Below, piece after piece: positions 8,431 through 15,495 of a DNA stretch of 64,000 bases (position 1 is the stretch's first letter; each line of letters opens with the position of its first letter). Under the pieces are notes generated by a model. The model was not told the DNA's origin. It did no database searches and was given only the letters and a program-made list of their open reading frames with translations. Origin of the DNA: Pseudomonadota bacterium. GTDB lineage: Bacteria > Pseudomonadota > Alphaproteobacteria > Rhodospirillales > Magnetospirillaceae. Location of the stretch: NCBI GenBank assembly GCA_021793155.1, contig JAJYTF010000004.1:1-64000 (forward strand), in the 5' to 3' direction. The translations under genes were made by a program, and so were the position numbers.

Positions 8431-8459
8431 GGATACGGCGGGGATCACCGTCCTGTCAA
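8431..8459 (-). promoter_or_regulatory. Putative sigma70-type promoter of the riboswitch-cbpAB unit
   Basis: On the minus strand TTGACA (8459-8454) and GTATCC (8436-8431) are separated by 17 bases, starting 12 bases after the dotG stop codon. The position is right for transcript initiation just before the riboswitch. The -10 is imperfect; a second TATCC lies slightly downstream. Confidence 0.5.
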
Positions 8460-8471
8460 GTCGCATCCTGG

Positions 8472-9689
8472 TCATGGAGCGGCAGTGACGTCGTCGAGGA
8501 ACATCACCCCGACACTGGCATTGGCGGCGAGATTGACCGTCGGCCCCTTGGGCGCCTGTTCGCGCAGCGCCGCCCCCACCTGGGCAGCGGCGACACCGGC
8601 GGCGATACCGGTTTCCTGGCTGAAATCGAGATGATTGACCGCCGTCACTCCGCCCAAGGGGCTGAGCACCGAGGTGGTGTTGGACTGGGCGATGGCCTGG
8701 CCGAGACCTTGGACAAAGGCGGCGGCGGCGGGCAGCAGGAAGCGCGACAGGTAATGCTGATCGACGCTGGTGGCCACCGCCGTCTCCATTGACTCAGGGG
8801 CAATGACCAGGCCCTTGACCTCGATGGTCCGGCCTTGGTGGATCAGCGTGTTGACGTTAACCACCAGCCGGTCGGCCTGTTTGCTGAAACCGCCGATCAT
8901 CCGGTCGCCGGCGATCGGCCCGGAATCCGCCTGCAGCACGATGGGGCCGCCGGAGTCGGAACTGACCGCCAGGACGGTATGGGCAAAGACGCCACGTCCG
9001 CCGGGAACCAGTAACCGGCCTTGCGCCTTTTGCGCGGGCGCCGGTGACGCCCCGGCGACCGGCCGCGCGGCACCCGCCGCCAGCTCGTCCTTGGCGCGGC
9101 TGGCGCCCTGACCGATCGGAGTGCCGGTGGCCGTCTCCGGCGTCAACACCACGTCGGTCCGAGGGCTACGGCCGTCCCAGCCGGCGAACAGCTGGGTGAT
9201 CACCGCCCGATACTCCTGCTCCGCCTTGGGATCGATCGCAGGACCGCTGGTCGCCGGCGGCGTGGTTGAGGCGGCGGCCACCACCACCGGACGGGCGATC
9301 GGCGCCGCGGAAGCCGGGCGGGCGACGGCCGGGGCAACAGCTGGAGCAGCAGCGGCCGACGTCTCCGGTGGCGGCGCCACGGCGACGCTCGCCGCCAGCG
9401 GTGGGGTGTAGGACTGGCCCTTGTCCAGGGCCGTCTTCGCATGCTCCTGCGACGCCGTGCGTAGCAACGCGTCCTGCTGCGGATTGCTGTCGAGGCCGCC
9501 CGGCAAGCGATTGATCGGCGGCATGCGGGCGACTCGCGACGGAGGCGGTGTTTCTGGACGGATCAGCGAGACGCCGGCCACCAGTCCGACCATCAGCAGG
9601 CCGGTCGCCGCGATGATCAGCAGGCGGCGCGGGCCGGCCTGGCCGGCGGCATTGAAGCGCAGGGCAAAGGGCAAGCGGGGGGTAAACAT
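8472..9689 (-). CDS. dotG: Core-complex protein DotG (IcmE/TraO)
   Basis: The 405-residue protein is the VirB10-like component spanning the periplasm in type IVB systems. It has a short cytoplasmic N-terminus, one membrane segment (RRLLIIAATGLLMVGLVAGV, about residues 20-40), a long Pro/Ala-rich linker and a conserved C-terminal beta domain that includes a hydrophobic helical stretch and the tail NASVGVMFLDD. It is much shorter than Legionella DotG, lacking the pentapeptide-like repeats, and close to plasmid TraO in size. The ATG at 9689 lies 20 bases after dotH with a GGAG site. The next gene in the usual order, dotF, is displaced by the riboswitch-cbpAB cassette. Confidence 0.8.
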   Translation of the reverse strand: MFTPRLPFALRFNAAGQAGPRRLLIIAATGLLMVGLVAGVSLIRPETPPPSRVARMPPINRLPGGLDSNPQQDALLRTASQEHAKTALDKGQSYTPPLAASVAVAPPPETSAAAAPAVAPAVARPASAAPIARPVVVAAASTTPPATSGPAIDPKAEQEYRAVITQLFAGWDGRSPRTDVVLTPETATGTPIGQGASRAKDELAAGAARPVAGASPAPAQKAQGRLLVPGGRGVFAHTVLAVSSDSGGPIVLQADSGPIAGDRMIGGFSKQADRLVVNVNTLIHQGRTIEVKGLVIAPESMETAVATSVDQHYLSRFLLPAAAAFVQGLGQAIAQSNTTSVLSPLGGVTAVNHLDFSQETGIAAGVAAAQVGAALREQAPKGPTVNLAANASVGVMFLDDVTAAP

Positions 9690-9708
9690 GGCCGCGACTC
9701 CTTGGGCG

Positions 9709-10668
9709 CTATTGATCCTTGAGGCCGGCCGAGACGGTGCGCCCCTGGACCGCCAGCAACACCACCGGGGTGGCGGGAACGGCATAGACGGTGAGACCGC
9801 CCTCGCCGTTCTCCGAGGCCGTCCATTCGGGGGACAGCAGCGTATGGCGGGTGCGCAAATAGACGTGGTCGCCCAAGCGCCAAGCCCGCAGCTCGTCGGG
9901 CGAGACACCGGTCACCGCCTGCGGCACCGCGTCGGCCGGCGGCACCCCTTCCAGCAGCCCGGTGAGGAACGGCGCTCCGGTATCCGGAACATTGGGCGGC
10001 GTGACAATCGCCAACTTGGCATTGGGGCCGCGATCAGCCAGCTGCACGCTGAGATCGGCGTCATAGCGCGGACCGCCGCCGATCAACAGGAAGCTGACCG
10101 GCTTTGGTGCACCCTGCAGGGTCACCAGCAGGCCGCCGCGGGGTGTGAGCGACATCGGGGTGATTTCCAGGACATTGCTGCCCTTAACCGGCGTGCAGAC
10201 AAAGAAGCCGACCGCCGCCACTGCTGGTCCCCCTGCACCGAAATTGGCGGCCGTGGCGCTGGGGGTGCCGCAATTGGCGCCGCCGGCCACCGCTGCCGGG
10301 TTGCTGTTGGTGTCCCAGGCGATCGGCCAAGGCTGGCCGGTGGAATCGAAGAAGCTGAGGGCCGTCGGATAGCCCTTGACGGTGTGGATGATGCTGGTGG
10401 CCTCGCCGGGAACGAAGGAGACGGCGATCCGCCGGTTGACCGGCATGGCCGCTTCCGTCCCGGCGTCTTCCTTGGCTCGCGCCACGTCGCCATAGCGCCG
10501 GCCCAGTTCCTTGATCATCTCGGGGGTCAGCGGGATCGCGTCCTTGACCGCCTTGTCGGCCGCCGGATTGGACTCGGGAACCACTGGCGGATCGCCATTC
10601 GCCTGGGCCAAGGCAGCGAGCGGCAGGAGGAGGCCGGCCAGAACGGCGGCGATGGCTTTCGACAGCAC
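9709..10668 (-). CDS. dotH: Core-complex protein DotH (IcmK/TraN)
   Basis: The 319-residue exported protein has a signal peptide (LAGLLLPLAALAQA) followed by the IcmK/DotH region, including PLTPEMIKELGRRYGDV and the beta-rich C-terminal part. DotH forms the outer-membrane-proximal ring with DotC and DotD. It starts with GTG 13 bases after the DotI stop and is followed by dotG, the conserved traM-traN-traO order. DotC was not found in this window. Confidence 0.83.
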   Translation of the reverse strand: MLSKAIAAVLAGLLLPLAALAQANGDPPVVPESNPAADKAVKDAIPLTPEMIKELGRRYGDVARAKEDAGTEAAMPVNRRIAVSFVPGEATSIIHTVKGYPTALSFFDSTGQPWPIAWDTNSNPAAVAGGANCGTPSATAANFGAGGPAVAAVGFFVCTPVKGSNVLEITPMSLTPRGGLLVTLQGAPKPVSFLLIGGGPRYDADLSVQLADRGPNAKLAIVTPPNVPDTGAPFLTGLLEGVPPADAVPQAVTGVSPDELRAWRLGDHVYLRTRHTLLSPEWTASENGEGGLTVYAVPATPVVLLAVQGRTVSAGLKDQ

Positions 10669-10680
10669 GGACCGACCCTC

Positions 10681-11310
10681 CTATTCCACTTTGGCGACGA
10701 GTTGGTCGACGGCCAGGCCGTCGGGGTGATCGGGCGACTCGATGCGCACCACCAGCGCGGTGATCATCAGATGCTGGGTGGTCTGCTGATTGCTGTTCTG
10801 GCAGGTCTGGACGATCGGCAGCTGGATCTCATAGGCCAGCGCCCCCTTAACCACCATCGAGCGGCGGATCACCGCGGCACGCTGCGCCTGGGCGTAGCAG
10901 AGCAGCAGGGCCTGCTTCATCTTGTCGAAATTGCCGTTGCCGATGTAGCTGGCGGCGAAACTGTTCCAGCCATGGACGGTAAAGCGGCGGCTCGCCGTGT
11001 TCAGCTGTTCCGGATAGTCGTGATAGTTGACGTTGTAAGGCGCCAGCACCGCCTTGACCGTCCACTCCAACAGCTCGGTGTCGTCGACGATCGGGCTGTC
11101 GAGCGCCACGGCAGGGTGCGGCGGGTGCCTGCCGTCGACGAAGAAATAGCGAGGCGGCGGGGGATGGAGGCGCAGCGTGACGTCGTCGATCGAGATCACC
11201 GTCAGCACCGCCGCCATGGCGATGGTCAGGCCGATGCAGCGGCTGACCAGGCTGGCTTGGAAATCGGGGTCCGACAGGCGGCGGCTGACCGCTTCACGTT
11301 GGTTCTGCAT
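10681..11310 (-). CDS. dotI: Inner-membrane transfer protein DotI (IcmL/TraM)
   Basis: The 209-residue product matches IcmL/DotI. It has a short cytoplasmic N-terminus, one membrane helix (about residues 20-40) and a VirB8-like periplasmic domain with the family's PYNVNYHDYPEQLN and FDKMKQALL regions. The ATG at 11310 was chosen over upstream in-frame codons that run into the previous gene. It heads the structural part of the minus-strand transfer operon. Confidence 0.83.
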   Translation of the reverse strand: MQNQREAVSRRLSDPDFQASLVSRCIGLTIAMAAVLTVISIDDVTLRLHPPPPRYFFVDGRHPPHPAVALDSPIVDDTELLEWTVKAVLAPYNVNYHDYPEQLNTASRRFTVHGWNSFAASYIGNGNFDKMKQALLLCYAQAQRAAVIRRSMVVKGALAYEIQLPIVQTCQNSNQQTTQHLMITALVVRIESPDHPDGLAVDQLVAKVE

Positions 11311-11323
11311 CCCCGCCCCTCCT

Positions 11324-12217
11324 TCAGGCGATATAGCGTTCATCGGCACCGCCATGGCGGTCCTGATAGGCCCGCGTCCGCTTGGCCTCACGGCAGTAGA
11401 AGCGGTCGCCGGTGCGCGGCGCCCAGAACACCCTTTTCAGGATCTGGCAGGTCCGTTTCACATACCCGGCCGCCTTGACGTTGGCCTCGACCACCGAGGG
11501 ATCGTACTGATCGACCAGCAGCGCCCGCTCATGGCGCGGCAGCTGCAACCGGGTCTGCCGAGAGCGCACCGAGGCCGGCGTGCGTCCCATATCCCGCGCG
11601 ATGGCCTTCCAATGCTGATTGGCCCAGGACCGGCGCGCCAGTTCCTCGTCTTCTTCCGGAGTCCACGTCCGCTCAACCCGCTTCTGCACCGGCTGGGCCA
11701 GGATCTCGGCGGGGAACGGCAGTGGGAGGGCGACGACGTTGCCGCTCTCCGGTGCAACGGTCCCAGGGGTGTGGATTTCCTTTGGTGCCGACAGCAGCGG
11801 TGCCCGGAACACCGCCTTGCGGTCGCGCCGCGGCAAGCCGAGGCGGTGCGCCTTCGACCGCACGCCCGCCGTTGAGCGGCCCAGCCGTTCGCCGATGCTC
11901 TCGGCATGCAAGCCCTCCAGCCACCAGGGAATCAGCCTGTGGATATCGATGAGGCTCCACGGATGGCGGCCGCCGGCCTTGCGTAGCGGGCGGTCATGCG
12001 GCGTCGGCAGATCGAGGGCGACGAGGCGATCGTCCAACTCCGCCCGGGTCAGACCGAGAGTGAGGCAGATGGCCTCGATGCCGTGCCCCCGGCCGACCAT
12101 GCCGACCAACAGCGGATCGAGTGGCAGGACCACGGTCGCTGCAGGCGGCCCGGCCGGTGGGAGCGTCGCCAGCGGCGGAGGCAGGACGGAAGGGAGGGAA
12201 AGCGCCACGGCGGTCAC
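11324..12217 (-). CDS. SANT/Myb-like HTH protein at the head of the transfer operon
   Basis: The 297-residue protein contains a clear SANT/Myb-like helix-turn-helix (RTWTPEEDEELARRSW, continuing to GRTPASVRSRQTRL, about residues 180-225). A related element occurs earlier (ESIGERLGRSTAGVRSKAHR). Such domains occur in GcrA-like and phage or plasmid DNA-binding proteins. It begins with GTG, ends 14 bases before dotI and is probably cotranscribed with the transfer genes. That position suggests a transfer regulator or a DNA-processing accessory factor, but the family is not one I can name. The C-terminus contains one cysteine pair far apart and no catalytic motif. Confidence 0.6.
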   Translation of the reverse strand: MTAVALSLPSVLPPPLATLPPAGPPAATVVLPLDPLLVGMVGRGHGIEAICLTLGLTRAELDDRLVALDLPTPHDRPLRKAGGRHPWSLIDIHRLIPWWLEGLHAESIGERLGRSTAGVRSKAHRLGLPRRDRKAVFRAPLLSAPKEIHTPGTVAPESGNVVALPLPFPAEILAQPVQKRVERTWTPEEDEELARRSWANQHWKAIARDMGRTPASVRSRQTRLQLPRHERALLVDQYDPSVVEANVKAAGYVKRTCQILKRVFWAPRTGDRFYCREAKRTRAYQDRHGGADERYIA

Positions 12218-12277
12218 TCCGGCACGAATTCACCGGAGTGCAGTGAAGACTTTTTATATTTATAGTTTCAATCCACC

Positions 12278-12293
12278 ACTCATTATAATGAGT
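12278..12293. repeat. 16-bp perfect palindrome, candidate operator
   Basis: ACTCATTATAATGAGT is a perfect palindrome in an AT-rich gap between the SANT-like gene and the XRE regulator downstream of it on the same strand. Its position upstream of the transfer operon suits an operator, possibly for the neighbouring XRE protein. Confidence 0.4.
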
Positions 12294-12318
12294 TGAGTCG
12301 TGGCGGCAGCCCTTGCTC

Positions 12319-12786
12319 CTATGACGGGTGGGCCTCTTCGGCTTTGTGGTCCTCCGCCGCCAGCGGGCTTTCCGTTCGCGCCGGGACGGCACCCAGGCGT
12401 TCGAAGGCGCGTTGGGCGCCCCGCACGGCTTCGGCGATCTGCGCGTCCCTCTCGGTGTGGCGGCGATATTGTTCGGCAAAGGCGGCAAAGCCCTCGGCCA
12501 GGCGGTCCAGCATCGCGGCGCCGGGCGGGGCGTCGGGCCCCTCGGGCATCAGGTCACGGATCCGCACGCCGACGGCATCGGCCAGGCGTTGCAGACTCAT
12601 CACGGTGAGGTTCTGGCCGCCGCTCTCCACCAGGTAGATATAGGCCTGGGTCAGACCGGTGGCCTCGGCGACCTGCTTCTGCGTCAGCTTGGCCTTGTGC
12701 CGCGCCTCGCGGAACAGCAACCCGATGGCCTCCAGCAGTTCGTTGCGTTCCACCGGTTCGTCCGGCTCGTTCGACTTCTTTGCCAT
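12319..12786 (-). CDS. XRE-family transcriptional regulator
   Basis: The 155-residue protein has a classical XRE helix-turn-helix near residues 20-80 (LTQKQVAEATGLTQAYIYLVE) and a charged, helical C-terminal tail of about 70 residues. It lies immediately upstream of the transfer operon on the same strand and next to a perfect palindrome. It also sits divergent from the DotD-like/IcmW-like plus-strand genes, so it is a good candidate for control of both transfer blocks. The ATG at 12786 is preceded by an in-frame GTG at 12789. Specific ligand or target unknown. Confidence 0.75.
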   Translation of the reverse strand: MAKKSNEPDEPVERNELLEAIGLLFREARHKAKLTQKQVAEATGLTQAYIYLVESGGQNLTVMSLQRLADAVGVRIRDLMPEGPDAPPGAAMLDRLAEGFAAFAEQYRRHTERDAQIAEAVRGAQRAFERLGAVPARTESPLAAEDHKAEEAHPS

Positions 12787-12869
12787 CACCGCCTCACCCC
12801 TGAAGTTTGGCCCGCTCCATTCGCGCCGCCTGCCCTTAAGCCTTGCGGCAGTCTCAAAGCAGGTGACCG

Positions 12870-13265
12870 ATGCGAAGACTGCCTCTCTTGTTGATTCTTG
12901 GCGCCGCCCTTCCGGCGACGACCGCCCATGCGGATTTCGTCCTGGTTATGCCGGGGCCGCCGCAGCAGACCCTGCCCGCAACGCCCCGTCTCGTCCCGCC
13001 GGCCAAGGTGGAAACGCGCCCCCTGCCACCCGCGGCGCGCCATTCTGAGACGGTCGCCGGTTTCGGCAAACAAATACCATTGCGCTTCGCCGTAAGACAG
13101 ATCGTCCCGCCGAAGGTCAGGGTGACCTATGCACAGGGGGTCGATGACGAGGCCTTGGTCAGCTGGACGGGCGGACAAGTCTGGAGGGTCACCCTCGCCC
13201 GCGCCGTCAAGCCGCTCGGCTGGCGCGTCGGCCTGAACGAGGGGATTTGCACCATCACCCGCTGA
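12870..13265 (+). CDS. Exported DotD/TcpQ-like transfer protein
   Basis: The 131-residue product has a signal peptide (about residues 1-21, ending AHA), a Pro-rich linker and a C-terminal domain with the pattern GFGKQIPLRFAVRQIVPP, then WTGGQVWRVTL. This resembles the secretin-N-like domain of DotD and the TcpQ/PilL C-terminal family, which help assemble the outer-membrane core. No lipobox cysteine is present, unlike Legionella DotD. It is the first gene of the plus-strand transfer block and is followed by the IcmW-like gene after about 50 bases. Confidence 0.55.
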   Translation: MRRLPLLLILGAALPATTAHADFVLVMPGPPQQTLPATPRLVPPAKVETRPLPPAARHSETVAGFGKQIPLRFAVRQIVPPKVRVTYAQGVDDEALVSWTGGQVWRVTLARAVKPLGWRVGLNEGICTITR

Positions 13266-13316
13266 TGCCGTTCGCGGCCAGGCAGCCAATCCTCAAGCCT
13301 GCGCAAGGAGGAGACG

Positions 13317-13778
13317 ATGCCCGAGCTTGATACCCGTTCGGTCCTCGATTGGTTCCGGAGCCATGAGCCGCATTTGGCGGTCACCCTGGACCGCCCGTTT
13401 TGCCCGGCCGAAGAGCCGGAGGAGACGCGGCTGGCCCTGGTGCGCCTCGGCGCCTGCCTCGATCAGGCCCGGGCGCGCGACGCCACCGCTTTGGCGGCCC
13501 ATCTGCGCGACGGCAGTTCCCGCGACCGACTGACCGCCATCCTCGCCCAACTCGGTGCCGCCCGCCTGCTGCGGCTCCTCGATTGGCTGAGCGAAGCGGA
13601 ATTTCCCGAACCGCGGGTGCTGCTCGAGGCGGTGTTGCGGGACGATCCCGCCGGCACTGGGCAGGCGGTGCGGCAGGCGGTGTCTGCCCTGCATCGCCGC
13701 GCCCTGCTCGCCCGCATCTTTGCCCCGGAACGTCGTCAGGCGCTGCAGCAGGCCTGCCGGATTGCGGAGAAAACCTGA
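13317..13778 (+). CDS. icmW: IcmW-like adaptor protein
   Basis: The 153-residue cytoplasmic, helix-rich protein matches IcmW in length and in a set of spaced features: an N-terminal MPEL with DWF, a central LGACLDQ, the RLLRLLDW helix, and a C-terminal RRALLARIFAPERRQAL resembling the end of IcmW. IcmW, with IcmS, is a substrate-recognition adaptor of the Dot/Icm coupling complex and is not usual in conjugative IncI plasmids. The GGAGG at 13306-13310 supports the ATG. The stop overlaps the next start. The alignment was made by eye from memory, so the assignment is moderate. Confidence 0.55.
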   Translation: MPELDTRSVLDWFRSHEPHLAVTLDRPFCPAEEPEETRLALVRLGACLDQARARDATALAAHLRDGSSRDRLTAILAQLGAARLLRLLDWLSEAEFPEPRVLLEAVLRDDPAGTGQAVRQAVSALHRRALLARIFAPERRQALQQACRIAEKT

Positions 13779-14314
13779 TGCGACGGGCCCTGATCACCGC
13801 GCTGATCACCCTGCTGCCGTCCGCCGCCCTGGCGCAGGCGGCGGCCACCGGCAGCGCCAATTGTTCGACGCTGGTTCAGGCGGCGGCCAACGGTCTCAAT
13901 GCGCGGGTCGCCGCCGACGACCAGAACATCCGCCCGCCGCAGTCGGTCAAAAGCCTGACCTGCCTCGACAATTTCTTCAACGGCGTCGGCCTCAACGTCA
14001 TCGCCAACCTGCTCGATCCGGCCAGCCTGCTCACCGCCGTCGAGGGCCAGATCTGCAGCCTGGTGACATCGACCTGGAACCAGATGCTGGGCACGGCCCA
14101 ATGCGGGCTCACCGTCACCGGCTTCAATCTCGGCTTTTTCGGCGCAGGCGGCCTCGGCGGTGGTTCGCTCTGCCCGACCTTGAGCTTCGGCGGCGGCGGT
14201 CCGCCCATCGGCACGCTCGGCGTCGGGGCCAACGGCAGCGGTAGCGCCACCCTCAACGGCACGCCGGTCGCCCCGACCGGCTACGCCCTGCCGGCCACCG
14301 GCGGCTTGTGGTGA
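13778..14314 (+). CDS. Exported protein of the transfer block, unknown function
   Basis: The 178-residue protein has a signal peptide (about residues 1-20, LLPSAALAQA), several cysteines (near residues 29, 68, 98, 108 and 133) and a glycine-rich C-terminal half (GAGGLGGGS). The start overlaps the preceding IcmW-like stop (TGATG), so the two are translationally coupled. The next gene begins 11 bases later. I do not recognise the family; its place between transfer genes and its export signal suggest a periplasmic component of the channel or pilus. Confidence 0.6.
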   Translation: MRRALITALITLLPSAALAQAAATGSANCSTLVQAAANGLNARVAADDQNIRPPQSVKSLTCLDNFFNGVGLNVIANLLDPASLLTAVEGQICSLVTSTWNQMLGTAQCGLTVTGFNLGFFGAGGLGGGSLCPTLSFGGGGPPIGTLGVGANGSGSATLNGTPVAPTGYALPATGGLW

Positions 14315-14325
14315 AGGACCGCGTC

Positions 14326-15483
14326 ATGAGGAAACAAACCGCTCTTCAATCAATGGCGATGGGCGTGGTGCTCGGCGCCACCATGTTCGGCGCCACCGCC
14401 GCCTATGCGGACATGCCGGTGTTCGACGTCACCGTCGACGGCATCCTCACCACCATCAACGGCGTGGTGCAAAGTGGATTGAACGCCATCACCAGCGCGC
14501 TGGGCGTCACCGGCCCGATCGCCGTCCTCCTGCAGCAGGGCTTCACCCAGGAGGCCAACTACCAGAAGGCGCAGGTGGGAGCCAACCAGCAGATCACCGA
14601 CGCCTCCAACACGGCGATGGCCCGCTTCCAGCGGGACATGCGCAATGCGCAGACCCGTGACGAACAGACCCCCAACCCGATGGCCTGCGCGGCGCTGGAC
14701 AACGGGCAGACAGTGACCGCCGCCTCCGGCGCCGCCTGGAAGGTGGCGAAATCCATTGCCGACGTCACCGACGCCCGCGGGGAAGCCCTGCCCAACCAGC
14801 CGGCCTATTATGGCCAGGGGCAGGCGGTGGCGGCGATCAACCAGTTGCACCTGTCCCGCTACTGCTCGCCCACCGAGGCGCAGGCAGGCCTGTGCACATT
14901 GTCGCAGACACCGGACGCAGACCAGCGGGCCTCCAGCCTATTCGGCCCCGGCACCTATGATGGCCAGACCGGCATCAATGCGGCCAACGATTTCGTCACC
15001 AATCTCGTCCAGCCGGTGGTCCCCGCCGCCTTGCGCGGCGACCAGCTCACCTCGGTGACCGGCCAGGACGCGGCGGCGCAGCGGCGCGCCTACAACGCTC
15101 GCATGTCGCTGGCCCATCTCGTCACCGACTACGCTATGGCCATCCAGACGCCGTCGGTGCCGCTGACCGCCGCCCAGCAGCAGCAGATGCAGAACGAAGG
15201 TCTCACCCCGCTCACCACCGGCTCCTGGTACCAGGCGGTGGCCCTCGAGGTCGACCGCAGGGTCAGCGACGTCAACTGGGCGGCGCAGCTCCAGCAGATG
15301 CCGCCGGCCTCGGTCGAGCGTGAGATCGCCCAGCAACTGGCGCTTTCCAACTACCTCCAGTTCCAGAATTTTCTCGTCGCCCTCTACAACGCCGTGGCCA
15401 ATGCCGCCCAACTGGCGGCGACGACCGACAAGACCTTCAAGGGCACCACCCCGATGCCCAGCCCCTCGATGGCCGCCAACTGA
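14326..15483 (+). CDS. Exported transfer protein with VirB5/TrbJ-like layout
   Basis: The 385-residue protein has a signal peptide (about residues 1-28, ending AYA), a short N-terminal region, a long Gln-rich helical body (for example YQKAQVGANQQITDASNTAM) and a helical C-terminus. VirB5, TrbJ and TraW-type proteins have this layout, acting in the periplasm or at the pilus tip. No conserved motif allows a firm name. The ATG at 14326 has AAGGA upstream. It is followed after 12 bases by a cytoplasmic protein gene. Confidence 0.6.
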   Translation: MRKQTALQSMAMGVVLGATMFGATAAYADMPVFDVTVDGILTTINGVVQSGLNAITSALGVTGPIAVLLQQGFTQEANYQKAQVGANQQITDASNTAMARFQRDMRNAQTRDEQTPNPMACAALDNGQTVTAASGAAWKVAKSIADVTDARGEALPNQPAYYGQGQAVAAINQLHLSRYCSPTEAQAGLCTLSQTPDADQRASSLFGPGTYDGQTGINAANDFVTNLVQPVVPAALRGDQLTSVTGQDAAAQRRAYNARMSLAHLVTDYAMAIQTPSVPLTAAQQQQMQNEGLTPLTTGSWYQAVALEVDRRVSDVNWAAQLQQMPPASVEREIAQQLALSNYLQFQNFLVALYNAVANAAQLAATTDKTFKGTTPMPSPSMAAN

Positions 15484-15495
15484 TGGAAGGGTGAA

